This document shows positions 26,179 to 35,084 of a stretch of 64,000 bases of DNA, piece after piece. Each line of letters opens with the position of its first letter. Within the stretch, counting starts at the first letter, position 1. The translations under genes were made by a program, and so were the position numbers. Below the pieces are notes generated by a model. It saw only the letters and a program-made list of their open reading frames with translations, made no database searches and was not told the DNA's origin. The stretch comes from JABMNT01 sp048262255 (GTDB lineage Bacteria; Pseudomonadota; Alphaproteobacteria; Rhodospirillales; Casp-alpha2): assembly GCA_048262255.1 (NCBI GenBank), contig JBLXFH010000006.1, forward strand, positions 1-64,000, in the 5' to 3' direction.

Positions 26179-26868
26179 GTGGGTCAAAAATCCAACAACG
26201 CTTCAATTCAAGAAGATGTCCGGGCTGTTTTGAAAAAGCAAAATCGTATTCTTTTAGGGTCACGGGCCAGTAGTGAAATTGATAAAGATCCAAAACATTT
26301 TTTCTTTGTGTCCGCACGATACAAATTTGTCGCCAAGATGTTTGAAAATAAAGGTGACATTCTTGAAGTCGGTGGCGGTGATGGGTTCGGGACTATTCTA
26401 CTCGCTCAGGCGGGCAACAACATTACATGCATAGATTTGGAACCTCTTGGTTTGGAAGAGATGATGGATACGCATTGGGTAAAGAACCATATCACGCCCA
26501 AACAACACGATATGGTTTCCGGGCCGGTGACCAGAAAAGATAAAGAATTGTTTGATGCCGCGTTTTCTCTTGATGTGATTGAGCATATCCACCCCGATCA
26601 GGAAGATCTGTTTATAGAAAATATGGTCAATTCCATTCACAATGATGCGCCTATGATTATCGGCACCCCAAATGAAGCCGCTAAAGCCTATGCATCCAAG
26701 GAAGCCCTGAGCCAGCATATCAACTGGAAAAACCACAAATCCCTGAGAAAAACGTGTGAAAAATATTATAAAAATGTTTTTATTTTCGGCATGAACGATG
26801 AAGTGCTGCATACCGGATTTCCGGATATGTGCCACTATTTATTCGCCCTTTGCACCAACAAAAAATAA
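26179..26868 (+). CDS. Class I SAM-dependent methyltransferase
   Basis: The product is 229 aa. The SAM motif is ILEVGGGDGFGTILL (about 61-75), with the acidic ribose contact in ITCIDLEPLG and the motif AFSLDVIEHI (about 129-138). It belongs to the general Methyltransf_11/23 type. The GTG start at 26179 follows TAGGAG. It heads a tight unit: the aminotransferase starts 3 bases after its stop, then a cupin and a GNAT. In this context it most likely methylates an amino sugar or its acyl group, which is inference. Confidence 0.85.
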   Translation: MGQKSNNASIQEDVRAVLKKQNRILLGSRASSEIDKDPKHFFFVSARYKFVAKMFENKGDILEVGGGDGFGTILLAQAGNNITCIDLEPLGLEEMMDTHWVKNHITPKQHDMVSGPVTRKDKELFDAAFSLDVIEHIHPDQEDLFIENMVNSIHNDAPMIIGTPNEAAKAYASKEALSQHINWKNHKSLRKTCEKYYKNVFIFGMNDEVLHTGFPDMCHYLFALCTNKK

Positions 26869-26871
26869 CGG

Positions 26872-27999
26872 ATGGATCGCGTGGAAAACACATCGCTCAA
26901 ATCCAGCCAAAAAATTAAATTTTTGGACTTGCGGGTTGAAGACGAAGGGGAGAGATCGGAACTGCTGGGCGCATTAAAGCGCGTCATGAGCCATGGGATA
27001 TTTGTGCTTGGGCCGGAAGTTGAAAATTTTGAAAAACAAATCGCCTTCTACACACAAAGGAAACATTGCATCGGCGTCGGCACCGGAACCGACGCTTTGT
27101 TGCTCGCTTTAAAGGCGCTGGATATCGGAAATGGATGTGAGGTGATCACGACCCCTTTGTCCTGGCTCGCAACGAGCGCCAGTATTCTGCAAAATGGCGC
27201 GAGAGCGGTTTTCGCCGATGTCGACAGGACTTTGACAATTGATCCCAAGACAATTGAAGGCCACATCACGGAGCGCACCAAAGCCATTCTGATCGTCAAC
27301 TTTACCGGCACCATGTGCGATATGGAACCCATTTTAAAAATTGCTGAGAAACACAACCTGTATGTCATAGAAGATGGTGCCCAATCATTTGGCGCCACGT
27401 TAAATGGAAAACCGTCCGGTTCCTTTGGCCATATTTCATGCATCAGCATGAATGCCATGAAAGTTCTTGGAGGCCTTGGAGATGCCGGTGTGGTCCTCAC
27501 AAATGACGATGCTGTTGCAAAACGAGTCCTGCATTTGCGTCATTCCGGGGTTGTTGATCGCGACACCTGTATTGAACTAAGCCATAATTGTCGGTTGGAT
27601 GCCCTCCAGGCCGCTTTTTTACTGGAAAGACTCAAAAGATTGCCAGCTAATTTGGAAAGACGGCGGTCCATTGCGCAATACTATGACCAGCAGCTGCAGG
27701 GAATGCTGGAGATTCCGACAAAACCAAACAACAGCATGGGGGCGTACTATACCTATCCGGTTCTTGTCGATAACCGTGACGATTTTGCCCAATATCTGGA
27801 AAGTCACGGTGTTGAGGTCCGTATACAGCACCCAATGGTCCTAAACGACCAGCCGGCTTTCAAGGGTAATATTTCCGGACATTCACCAATGGCCCGAGAC
27901 ATTGTTGAGCGGATACTTTGTCTGCCCTTGCATGAAAAGCTGACAAGCGCTGAGCAGGACCGGGTCATCGACCTGATCAGGTCTTATTATAAAAATTAA
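26872..27999 (+). CDS. DegT/DnrJ/EryC1 family PLP aminotransferase
   Basis: These enzymes transfer an amino group from Glu or Gln to a keto-sugar nucleotide, giving 3- or 4-amino sugars. The 375-aa product is typical in length. It shows GTGTDALLLALKAL (about 70-83) for phosphate binding, EDGAQSFGA (about 167-175) with the PLP-contacting Asp168, and the PLP Lys in ISMNAMK197VLGGLGDAG. The start is ATG 26872, with GTG 26881 possible. It could act on the product of either SDR upstream. Position right after a methyltransferase and before a GNAT fits a pathway of amination followed by N-acylation. Confidence 0.93.
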   Translation: MDRVENTSLKSSQKIKFLDLRVEDEGERSELLGALKRVMSHGIFVLGPEVENFEKQIAFYTQRKHCIGVGTGTDALLLALKALDIGNGCEVITTPLSWLATSASILQNGARAVFADVDRTLTIDPKTIEGHITERTKAILIVNFTGTMCDMEPILKIAEKHNLYVIEDGAQSFGATLNGKPSGSFGHISCISMNAMKVLGGLGDAGVVLTNDDAVAKRVLHLRHSGVVDRDTCIELSHNCRLDALQAAFLLERLKRLPANLERRRSIAQYYDQQLQGMLEIPTKPNNSMGAYYTYPVLVDNRDDFAQYLESHGVEVRIQHPMVLNDQPAFKGNISGHSPMARDIVERILCLPLHEKLTSAEQDRVIDLIRSYYKN

Positions 28000-28000
28000 C

Positions 28001-28441
28001 ATGGAAAATGTTTTTCACTCAAATGGCGACATTTCGACCGTTCAGCAAGACTGGCTAGACAGGCTTCAGGATGCGGCTTTGCGGTCAGAAAACAAACGCG
28101 CCCGCCTATGCCTGCATGCCGCTAATGAAGACCCGTTGCACGAAATGGTTATCGTTTTTCACAAAGATACCGATGTTCACGTGCATCGACACCTGAATAA
28201 ATCGGAAACTTTTCATCATATTTTCGGTGAAATCGATGTTTTGATATTTGACAATGAGGGGGCCGTTATCCGGACGGTTCATTTGCGGCCCGTTGCAACG
28301 GGGGGGGATTTTATATGCAGGATTCCCCGAGCTGTCTGGCATCAGGTGAAAATTATTTCAGAATTTGCAGCAATCCACGAAATAACCAACGGCCCCTTTA
28401 ATCCGGAAGCCGTTGACATCGCGCCCTGGGGCGGGGGATAG
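28001..28441 (+). CDS. WbuC-like cupin protein
   Basis: This 146-aa small cupin resembles the WbuC family often found in O-antigen and glycan clusters. Metal ligands are visible as H60-V-H62, E69 and H72/H73 (DVHVHRHLNKSETFHHIFGE), with a later WHQV His. Its biochemical role is not established. The ATG lies one base after the aminotransferase stop, so translation is likely coupled. It may isomerise or bind a sugar intermediate made by the neighbouring aminotransferase. Confidence 0.85.
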   Translation: MENVFHSNGDISTVQQDWLDRLQDAALRSENKRARLCLHAANEDPLHEMVIVFHKDTDVHVHRHLNKSETFHHIFGEIDVLIFDNEGAVIRTVHLRPVATGGDFICRIPRAVWHQVKIISEFAAIHEITNGPFNPEAVDIAPWGGG

Positions 28442-28445
28442 ATCA

Positions 28446-29510
28446 TTGGCGACCGAAATCCATCCTTGTACGAAAGATGACATCCCGGAACTCAAAGCCA
28501 AATTCGCGCAATGGTATCGTTACAATCCGCTCTTACAAGATGAGGCATATATCGACTGGCAATTCAAATCATCACCGTTTCGAACTGCTGAGAGAGAGTA
28601 TGACCTTTTCTTGTTGTTTGAAAATGACAGGTTATGCGGATGTTTCGGATATTCCGGCTTTCAGTTGAAGATTGACCAGATTTATGAAAACGCGATCTGG
28701 TCACACAACTGGATTAACGAAAGCTCTGACTCTATAGCCGGTTTAAAACTTCTGGCGGAATTTCAAAAGGTTTGCCCGAACCGGCTGCTTGTTCGCCTGA
28801 ATGAGATGTCCGAAAAAATTTGCAAGATATATAAAATTCCTGTTCTAGAACGCATGCCAAGATGGTGGGTCTCACCCAATCCGAAAATATTAGCCGAAAT
28901 AACCAAACAGAGCGCCACCGAACCGACGTTTGGCTGCTCCGGTGCGGGCCTGTTCGGCAAGTCGCTTGATCTGGCGCCAATGGGTCAATTATGCGGGCGC
29001 CTTGAAGAGAAGGCAGCGTTTAAGACAGACCGGTGGAAAAATGTGACCTCTGGGGGGGTCCGTGATGCGGCTTATTTGAATTGGCGGTATGTCGACATCC
29101 CCAAACACACGTACCAGATTATCACGGATGGGGATAATCTGGCGGTGTTTAGAGTTGAGCCCATAATGCATACGCCATACGTTGCCATACGAATCCTGGA
29201 ATGGCTGGTTGACGAGGCGCATACGGGAAACTTTCTGTCACGATTGATGCAGGGGCTAAAAATAGAAGAGGTTGCTTTGATTGATTTCTATTGCACCGCT
29301 GTTGATATTGGAAACGGCCTCATGAAACACGGGTTTTTGCCAGAAAATGGTGGTGATTTCATGGTCCCCGATATGTTTCGACCGACCAATCATTCGGGCG
29401 GGTACCAAATTGCAATCGATTTACCCAAGCGTTTTCCGGTCAACAAAGCGGATCTTTCTAATTTTTATATGACGGCTGGAGATAGCGATATCGACCGGAT
29501 GAAGCTGTAA
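28446..29510 (+). CDS. GNAT-like acyltransferase of polysaccharide-cluster type
   Basis: The product is about 354 aa. It has two GNAT-like halves: an N-terminal part with LFLLFENDRLCGCFGYSGFQ and a C-terminal part with AAYLNWRYVDIPKHTY and the ending FYMTAGDSDIDRMKL. Both of these late motifs are typical of a GNAT-related family found in surface-glycan clusters. It probably N-acylates an amino sugar; the acyl donor could be acyl-CoA or acyl-ACP. The TTG start at 28446 lies behind GGGGGAT, 4 bases after the cupin stop; an earlier frame start overlaps the cupin gene. A strong terminator follows. Confidence 0.75.
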   Translation: MATEIHPCTKDDIPELKAKFAQWYRYNPLLQDEAYIDWQFKSSPFRTAEREYDLFLLFENDRLCGCFGYSGFQLKIDQIYENAIWSHNWINESSDSIAGLKLLAEFQKVCPNRLLVRLNEMSEKICKIYKIPVLERMPRWWVSPNPKILAEITKQSATEPTFGCSGAGLFGKSLDLAPMGQLCGRLEEKAAFKTDRWKNVTSGGVRDAAYLNWRYVDIPKHTYQIITDGDNLAVFRVEPIMHTPYVAIRILEWLVDEAHTGNFLSRLMQGLKIEEVALIDFYCTAVDIGNGLMKHGFLPENGGDFMVPDMFRPTNHSGGYQIAIDLPKRFPVNKADLSNFYMTAGDSDIDRMKL

Positions 29511-29530
29511 TGGAAAACCGGTTGTTGCAT

Positions 29531-29561
29531 CAGGGCGCTTGGTTTCGCGCCCTGTTCTTTC
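29531..29561 (+). terminator. Rho-independent terminator
   Basis: CAGGGCGC (29531-29538) and GCGCCCTG (29547-29554) form a perfect 8-bp GC-rich stem with an 8-base loop, followed by TTCTTTC. It lies 21 bases after the GNAT stop and closes the 26179-29510 unit. Confidence 0.85.
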
Positions 29562-29625
29562 AGCAGCCCAGGTAAAAAATTCACGAAAAGCGTGTAAATT
29601 GTGAATCTGTTAATAATTCATCGTC

Positions 29626-29631
29626 TATAAT
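29626..29631 (+). promoter_or_regulatory. Possible -10 box (TATAAT) before the radical SAM gene
   Basis: A perfect TATAAT occurs about 110 bases upstream of the start at 29742, just past the terminator. No well-spaced -35 box is present: the nearest TTGTGA is 21 bases away. The surrounding region is AT-rich, so chance occurrence is possible. Confidence 0.3.
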
Positions 29632-29741
29632 TTGATTGTTATAAGTGTGATGTTATTACCTTAATAAGTTGCGCCGATAAATTGTTTCGATGACATTCGA
29701 CGTTATCAGAAAGGCCATAAGTAGGCACTTAGGAGATTGTT

Positions 29742-30770
29742 TTGCTCAAAAGAAAAGACGATGTATTAGAAGCTTCGCTTGACGCTGAAATGGCAAGGTT
29801 AGCGGCTCGTATCGGGGTCGATGATATCGATGAGGCGCTTTACTTTCCGCGGTTTTTTCAGATTGAAACGACACGACTTTGCAATGCGCGTTGTACGTTC
29901 TGTGCCATTGACCAATGGGATAAAACAACGGCGTGGATGAGCGACGAACTCTGGGACAAAATAGCAGATGAACTGGTGCAATATTCGGACTGGATCCGAT
30001 TTGTTGATATCCAGCGTGCGGGTGAACCCATGCTCGATAAAAAAATTGCAGACCGGATCAAACGCTTAAAGGATGGTGGTATCAAACATGTGATGATCAC
30101 AACAAATGCATCCGGCCTTAATGAAAAAAATGCCCGTAAAATCCTTGAAGCCGGTATCGATGAATTGATGATCTCGATTGATTCTGTCACCAAAGAAAAT
30201 TATGAGGCGACAAGGGTTGGTCTGAAATACGAAATGGTGATGAAAAATATCACACGCTATTTTGAACTTCGTGATGAAATCAATCCAGATTCGATGGTTC
30301 GAGTACGCGGTGTTTGTACGGTGGACCCGGATTCTGAAGAAAATCGCGAAGAACTTGAACAGTGGGAAAACTATTGGGACAAACATAAAAAACCCATTGA
30401 CCGGGTTTATATGAAAAGATTGCATACTTGGGGCAATCAGGTTGCGTTTGATGGAGGTGATTTTCAGGAGGATATTTATCATCCATGCATTATCCCCTTT
30501 GGCACCATGCACATCACCGCTATGGGAACGATCGCCCTGTGTGGACATGATTTTGACGCGAAAGCAAATCTTGGAGATATCAACACCCATTCGATCGCCG
30601 AGGTTTGGCAGGCGGATAAATTCAGAGAAGTCCGTTCATTGCATGCCGCTGGGCGCAGAAATGAAATTCCCTTTTGCCCAGGCTGCCAAACATTTGATGA
30701 GGAAATGTGTTTGGAAGAGGATAAAAACCGGATCAAAAACGCTTATTCGTCGAAATACAAAGACGTCTAG
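29742..30770 (+). CDS. Radical SAM protein with SPASM-type C-terminal cluster domain
   Basis: The product is 342 aa. The radical SAM motif is C47-NAR-C51-TF-C54 in IETTRLCNARCTFCAIDQW. A barrel with DIQRAGEPMLDKK and KHVMITTNASGLNEKN follows. The C-terminal part (about 240-325) has several Cys in the SPASM pattern: YHPCIIPFG, IALCGHDF, FCPGCQTFDEEMC. Such proteins use SAM-derived radicals for dehydrogenation, epimerisation or peptide modification; relatives occur in glycan and aminocyclitol clusters. The TTG start is behind TTAGGAG. It sits between a terminator and the second copy of the unrecognised family. The substrate is open: sugar, lipid or peptide. Confidence 0.88.
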   Translation: MLKRKDDVLEASLDAEMARLAARIGVDDIDEALYFPRFFQIETTRLCNARCTFCAIDQWDKTTAWMSDELWDKIADELVQYSDWIRFVDIQRAGEPMLDKKIADRIKRLKDGGIKHVMITTNASGLNEKNARKILEAGIDELMISIDSVTKENYEATRVGLKYEMVMKNITRYFELRDEINPDSMVRVRGVCTVDPDSEENREELEQWENYWDKHKKPIDRVYMKRLHTWGNQVAFDGGDFQEDIYHPCIIPFGTMHITAMGTIALCGHDFDAKANLGDINTHSIAEVWQADKFREVRSLHAAGRRNEIPFCPGCQTFDEEMCLEEDKNRIKNAYSSKYKDV

Positions 30771-30998
30771 TAAACAGATCAACAACTCAACACAGAGCCC
30801 GTATCGACTTGATGGTTTTGCCGTATCTTAGATGTCGTGCGGAACTTATCTGTATTCACCAGTAACTTCTGATGTGGTTATAAAAACGATATTTTGCGAT
30901 TAATAATGCGGATTTTTGCCGAGCCTCAAAAGTTAAGACTAATTAAGCGGCCCTGTGACTAAATATTTAGATCAAGACTCAAAACAGGGTGAGCAGAT

Positions 30999-32474
30999 AT
31001 GAACACTCCGAATGCTGAACCCTCCGTGTTGTTCGCAGTAAATGATCTTTCAGTATCAAAACCTACCTATGATTTTATCACTTTTCTACGTCTGGCCGAA
31101 CTTCATCGTGTGCGCCATGGATACGATCAGATATATTTCATTTTTGTTCCAGGTCCAAAAGACGGGTTTCGGAATGATAATCTGCCGCCAAATGACCCTG
31201 AAGAGCTGCGGAGCATGGTGCGTAACGTCGCGTTGCCCGCGTGCTGGCTACTGCCCAGTTGCGCTGGCGTAAGTTATTTTTCAACACGTTCAGACGCCAA
31301 GACTTTAATCGAAAAATCCGGAACTGATATTTTCCCGCGCGGTTATACGGTTGAAAATCCGGTTGCTGAATATATGTGGTCGAGCATAAATTCAGCGATG
31401 CTTCGCGAAGAAAAACTCACTCAATTTTCAGCTCCGCAGGAGTATCTGGATCAGGCGAAGGACTATGTGAAACTGGTTGGCGAAAACAAAAAGCTGATAA
31501 CAATTACATTGCGTGAATCAAATTATTACCCTGAACGCAACAGCCAGTTAAATGAATGGAAAAAATTTGCGGACTATCTCGACAGTTCTAAATACGCTGT
31601 CGTCATTATTCGTGAGACAAAAAACGCACACTTGCCGCCCCTTTTTGACAGCATTCCAGAATGTCCCCTGGCCGCGATCAGCCTTCTATTTCGAACCGCA
31701 CTATATCAAAACGCTTATGCGAATTTGTTCATTAGCAACGGTCCATCAAGTCTTTCTTCACATGCCTTTTGCCCGATGATTTCTTTCGGTGTGCTGACAG
31801 CAACCCACGTTGCATCATCAGAAAACTTTTTGAAAAACGTTTTTGGATTTAGTGAAGGCGATCAGCAATATGGCTTTCCTTCCAGCCAGAGCCTTGTTTG
31901 GGGACGGGATAACTTCGAAACAATTCGGTCGGAATTTGAAAAACTGGTTTCGTTGCTTGAAAAATACCCGAACGGTGATGTGCCGCCTCATGGTTTTCGC
32001 TCAGACACCCAGCTTGTAGATACGTGCGCTGGGGTTCTTCATGATACGACCTTTAAAATGCAAAGAACCTGCTTTCCTGAAGACCGGGATACACTTTTGA
32101 AGATTATTGAATTGACGGATGGGAGAATTGCAGAAGCCCATAATTTGTTAGGCGTCTGGTATTCAAAGACGGGAAAACCGGAAGAGGCGAAACAGGCGAT
32201 TCGTAAGGCGATTACGGTCAATGATAAATTCAAACTCGCCTATCTTAATCTGGCGGCTATATCGCAGAATACCGGCCATGTTGCGGAAGCATTGGCAATT
32301 TACATGGATGTTCTTGATCGTATCGAGACGAGTCCTGACATTATCGCAAACGCTTATAAATGCGCTGTATCGCTTGGAAATAAAGAAGCCATTGATCAAT
32401 TAATTAAAAAAGCAGAAGCCACTGAAATGAACCCTGAGGGTATAGAACAGATGAAAAAACTCCTCATGGCATAA
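30999..32474 (+). CDS. Unrecognised family with C-terminal TPR-like units, copy 2
   Basis: The 491-aa product is a paralogue of the protein at 21317-22798. Shared stretches include FVPGPKDGFRNDNLPPNDPE, LLPSCAGVSYFSTRSDAK, ITITLRESNYYPERNSQLNE and the C-terminal helical hairpins (LLGVWYSKTGKPEEAKQAIR). The family is unknown to me. Conservation is highest in the N-terminal two thirds, where two Rossmann-like blocks suggest a nucleotide-sugar or acceptor-binding enzyme. The ATG at 30999 lies behind GGTGAG. The two copies flank the 22.9-30.8 kb sugar genes, so the block may have been assembled by duplication around them. Confidence 0.75.
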   Translation: MNTPNAEPSVLFAVNDLSVSKPTYDFITFLRLAELHRVRHGYDQIYFIFVPGPKDGFRNDNLPPNDPEELRSMVRNVALPACWLLPSCAGVSYFSTRSDAKTLIEKSGTDIFPRGYTVENPVAEYMWSSINSAMLREEKLTQFSAPQEYLDQAKDYVKLVGENKKLITITLRESNYYPERNSQLNEWKKFADYLDSSKYAVVIIRETKNAHLPPLFDSIPECPLAAISLLFRTALYQNAYANLFISNGPSSLSSHAFCPMISFGVLTATHVASSENFLKNVFGFSEGDQQYGFPSSQSLVWGRDNFETIRSEFEKLVSLLEKYPNGDVPPHGFRSDTQLVDTCAGVLHDTTFKMQRTCFPEDRDTLLKIIELTDGRIAEAHNLLGVWYSKTGKPEEAKQAIRKAITVNDKFKLAYLNLAAISQNTGHVAEALAIYMDVLDRIETSPDIIANAYKCAVSLGNKEAIDQLIKKAEATEMNPEGIEQMKKLLMA

Positions 32475-32706
32475 TCTCTTGCCTGGGATCACGTGCATAT
32501 TGGATGATCTATCTGGAAAATAGAATATGGTTTCACAGGGACTTGTAAATGCATTGATTTGTCATTTGAAATCATAGGCTAATAAAAGACATCATTTTAC
32601 TTCACTGATTTGTCTGGCGATTGGCAGCCATCGCTTTGCAAAGTAAGAAAATGGTAACCAATTGATGGGATTATTGTTAAAATTTATTAATATTTGATCC
32701 CAAATT

Positions 32707-33537
32707 ATGAAAAACCGCATCGATACTCTTGAATTAACGGCCCAAGATATTCGGGCGCGTATTATTGAGCACTCTCACCTGAAGAGAATGCCGCACTTGG
32801 GGTCATGTCTATCTAGCGTTGATATATTAACGGCACTGTATTTTGATGTATTGAATATTGACCCCGAAAGCCCCAGCGATAAAAACCGGGATCGCTTTAT
32901 TATGAGTAAAGGGCATGGTGCTCCTGCCCTCTATCAAACACTGGCGAAGAGGGGCTTTTACACATTTGAACAAATTTCGGAATCTGACAATGAAGCGGGA
33001 AGTTTGTTCGGAGAACATCCCCCACCGCCTGGTTATCTTCCCGGTATAGAAGCTGCAACGGGATCACTGGGGCATGGGCTCCCAATGGCGATCGGAATGA
33101 TGCTGTCCTGTCGTCTGGATGGTCAAACCAATAAAGCTTACGTATTGCTGGGAGATGGCGAGTGCAATGAAGGCTCCGTATGGGAAGCCGCCATGTTTGC
33201 CGGGGCCCAAAACCTCGGCAATCTTGTCGTCATTATTGATTACAACAAATGGCAGGCGACGGATAGAAGCGAGGACGTAATGGCTTTGGCGCCATTGTCA
33301 GATAAATGGCAGGCCTTTGGATGGGCAAGCCATGAAATTGATGGACATAACATGTCGCAGATTACCCAAGCGCTTCGTAACGTTCCAGACAAGACCGGCC
33401 GCCCGACAGCGATTATCGCTCATACGATAAAAGGTAAAGGTGTCTCCTTTATGGAGGATGATAACAATTGGCACTACCGCATTCCAACGGCTGACGAAGT
33501 GATTGCCGCAAAAAAAGAATTAAAGGTGGCAATGTGA
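32707..33537 (+). CDS. Transketolase-like protein, N-terminal (ThDP-binding) subunit
   Basis: The 276-aa product corresponds to the N-terminal third of transketolase as a separate chain. The ThDP motif G149-D-G-E-C-N154 with the distal N180 is complete, and MSKGHGAPALY (about 66-76) and ATGSLGHGLPMAIG (about 117-130) are standard. With the next gene it forms a split transketolase that moves a two-carbon ketol unit. Such pairs recur in surface-sugar clusters, probably adding or removing two carbons from an unusual sugar. No strong ribosome site precedes ATG 32707. The stop overlaps the start of the partner subunit. Confidence 0.92.
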   Translation: MKNRIDTLELTAQDIRARIIEHSHLKRMPHLGSCLSSVDILTALYFDVLNIDPESPSDKNRDRFIMSKGHGAPALYQTLAKRGFYTFEQISESDNEAGSLFGEHPPPPGYLPGIEAATGSLGHGLPMAIGMMLSCRLDGQTNKAYVLLGDGECNEGSVWEAAMFAGAQNLGNLVVIIDYNKWQATDRSEDVMALAPLSDKWQAFGWASHEIDGHNMSQITQALRNVPDKTGRPTAIIAHTIKGKGVSFMEDDNNWHYRIPTADEVIAAKKELKVAM

Positions 33538-34457
33538 GAAATGCATTTGCGGATGAAATAACCAACATTTCGAAAGAGGATAGCCGTGTTGTTGTTTTGT
33601 CTGGTGATATAGGAAATAGACTGTTCGACAATTTTAAGGATGTCTCGAACGGGCGGTTTTTTAACTGCGGTATAGCCGAAGCAAATATGATGGGCGTGGC
33701 TGCTGGTATGGCGTTAACGGGTTACCGTCCTGTGGTCTATACGATCACACCTTTTGTAACGGCGCGGTGCTTTGAGCAAATCAGGGTTGATGTTTGTTAT
33801 CACGAGGCGCCCGTCATCATTGTGGGCACCGGATCAGGCCTCTCCTATGCCAATTTAGGCGCGACGCACCACTCCCTCGAAGACATTGCGATTTTGCGGA
33901 CCTTGCCGGGCATGAAAATTTTCTGTCCCTGCGATGCAACAGAAATGCGTAAAGGTCTGCGCGCTGCGTTGAAGCAGAATAACCCGCTTTACATGCGCAT
34001 TGGCAAAAAAGGCGAACCGGACTTAACCGGCGAGTTCGATGAATTTGTAATTGGGCAAGCCAATACATTGCGGCTAGGCAATGATGTCTGTTTGATTGGC
34101 AGTGGCACCATTATGCCAGTCATTATGGAGGCGGCTGAAAAATTGAATGAGCAAGGTATTTCTGCTCGCATCGTCAATATGCACACGGTAAAGCCACTGG
34201 ATACTAAAACACTGTCCGAACTCGCAAGCCAATATGAACTCATCGCTATCATCGAAGAGCATGGGCGCATTGGCGGTTTATACGGAGCCATTTCTGAATG
34301 GTTGGCTTCTCAGAGGGTTCGGCCTCCGCATATTCTGAGTTTTGGGACCGATGATGAATTTATGCACGAAATTGGTTCGCAAAATTTCGCCCGCAACATA
34401 TTCGGTTTAACGTCGGACAATATCGCTCAATCCGTAAGCACCACATTTAAGTCTTAA
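33534..34457 (+). CDS. Transketolase-like protein, C-terminal (pyrimidine-binding) subunit
   Basis: The product is 307 aa. The catalytic Glu is E49 in FFNCGIAEANMMGVAAGMAL. PVIIVGTGSGLSYANLGATH and a C-terminal transketolase domain (about 185-300, with VNMHTVKPLDTKTLSEL) follow. The GTG start overlaps the TGA of the N-terminal subunit (ATGTGA), so production of the two halves is probably coupled in equal amounts. It must heterodimerise with the preceding product to form the ThDP site. Downstream are a HAD enzyme and a kinase in the same run. Confidence 0.92.
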   Translation: MRNAFADEITNISKEDSRVVVLSGDIGNRLFDNFKDVSNGRFFNCGIAEANMMGVAAGMALTGYRPVVYTITPFVTARCFEQIRVDVCYHEAPVIIVGTGSGLSYANLGATHHSLEDIAILRTLPGMKIFCPCDATEMRKGLRAALKQNNPLYMRIGKKGEPDLTGEFDEFVIGQANTLRLGNDVCLIGSGTIMPVIMEAAEKLNEQGISARIVNMHTVKPLDTKTLSELASQYELIAIIEEHGRIGGLYGAISEWLASQRVRPPHILSFGTDDEFMHEIGSQNFARNIFGLTSDNIAQSVSTTFKS

Positions 34458-34481
34458 GGGCGTGGCTATGGGATTCGTTAT

Positions 34482-35084
34482 ATGATCGTTGGGTTGGATT
34501 TTGACAATACAATCGTAAATTATGACGAGGTGTTTTACGCCGAAGCTGTTCGGAAAGGCATTATCAACTCCGCAATATCTCCCACAAAACTTGCGGTTAG
34601 AGATGATTTGCGCAATCGAAATATTGAAGACGCCTGGACGGAACTGCAAGGTCACGTTTATGGATCCTGTATGGATCAGGCTGATTTATTCCCGCATGTT
34701 ATTGAAACACTTCAATGGTTACGAGCTCAAAAAATAGCGGTTTGCATTGTCAGCCATAAAAGCAAGTTTCCATTTCTCGGCCCTAAATACAATCTTCATG
34801 ATGCGGCGCAAAAATGGATAAAACGGACTTTATATGATGCAAAAGGACCGCTTGTTCATTCAGATAATATATATTTCTGTGCGACAAAGGCTCTGAAAAT
34901 CAAATGCATTTCTGACCTGAAATGTACGGTTTTTCTGGATGATCTACATGAGATTTTTGCATCCCCCGATTTCCCACTGAATACTCAAAAGGTTCTTTTT
35001 GACCCCGATGACGTCTCCAGAAAAACCGATGGGATTCTTCCCGTAAACAGCTGGGAGAAATTTCTCGGGTATTTAAAACAATGA
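34482..35084 (+). CDS. HAD-superfamily phosphatase-like protein
   Basis: The product is 200 aa. Motif I is D6-F-D8-N-T10 at the very N-terminus (MIVGLDFDNTIVNYDEVFYA). Motif II is the Ser of CIVSHKSKF, and motif IV is the Asp pair of VFLDDLHEIF. It probably hydrolyses a sugar phosphate. The gene overlaps the next (kinase-like) by the ATGA arrangement. A phosphatase and a kinase adjacent to a split transketolase suggests processing of a phosphorylated sugar intermediate. Substrate not predictable from sequence. Confidence 0.82.
   Translation: MIVGLDFDNTIVNYDEVFYAEAVRKGIINSAISPTKLAVRDDLRNRNIEDAWTELQGHVYGSCMDQADLFPHVIETLQWLRAQKIAVCIVSHKSKFPFLGPKYNLHDAAQKWIKRTLYDAKGPLVHSDNIYFCATKALKIKCISDLKCTVFLDDLHEIFASPDFPLNTQKVLFDPDDVSRKTDGILPVNSWEKFLGYLKQ

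Noticed and set aside
30933..30946. TTAA-N6-TTAA as a CtrA site before the second unrecognised-family gene
   Set aside because: CtrA needs N7 spacing and this AT-rich interval makes chance TTAA pairs likely. The presence of sciP makes CtrA control of the locus possible, but this site does not show it.
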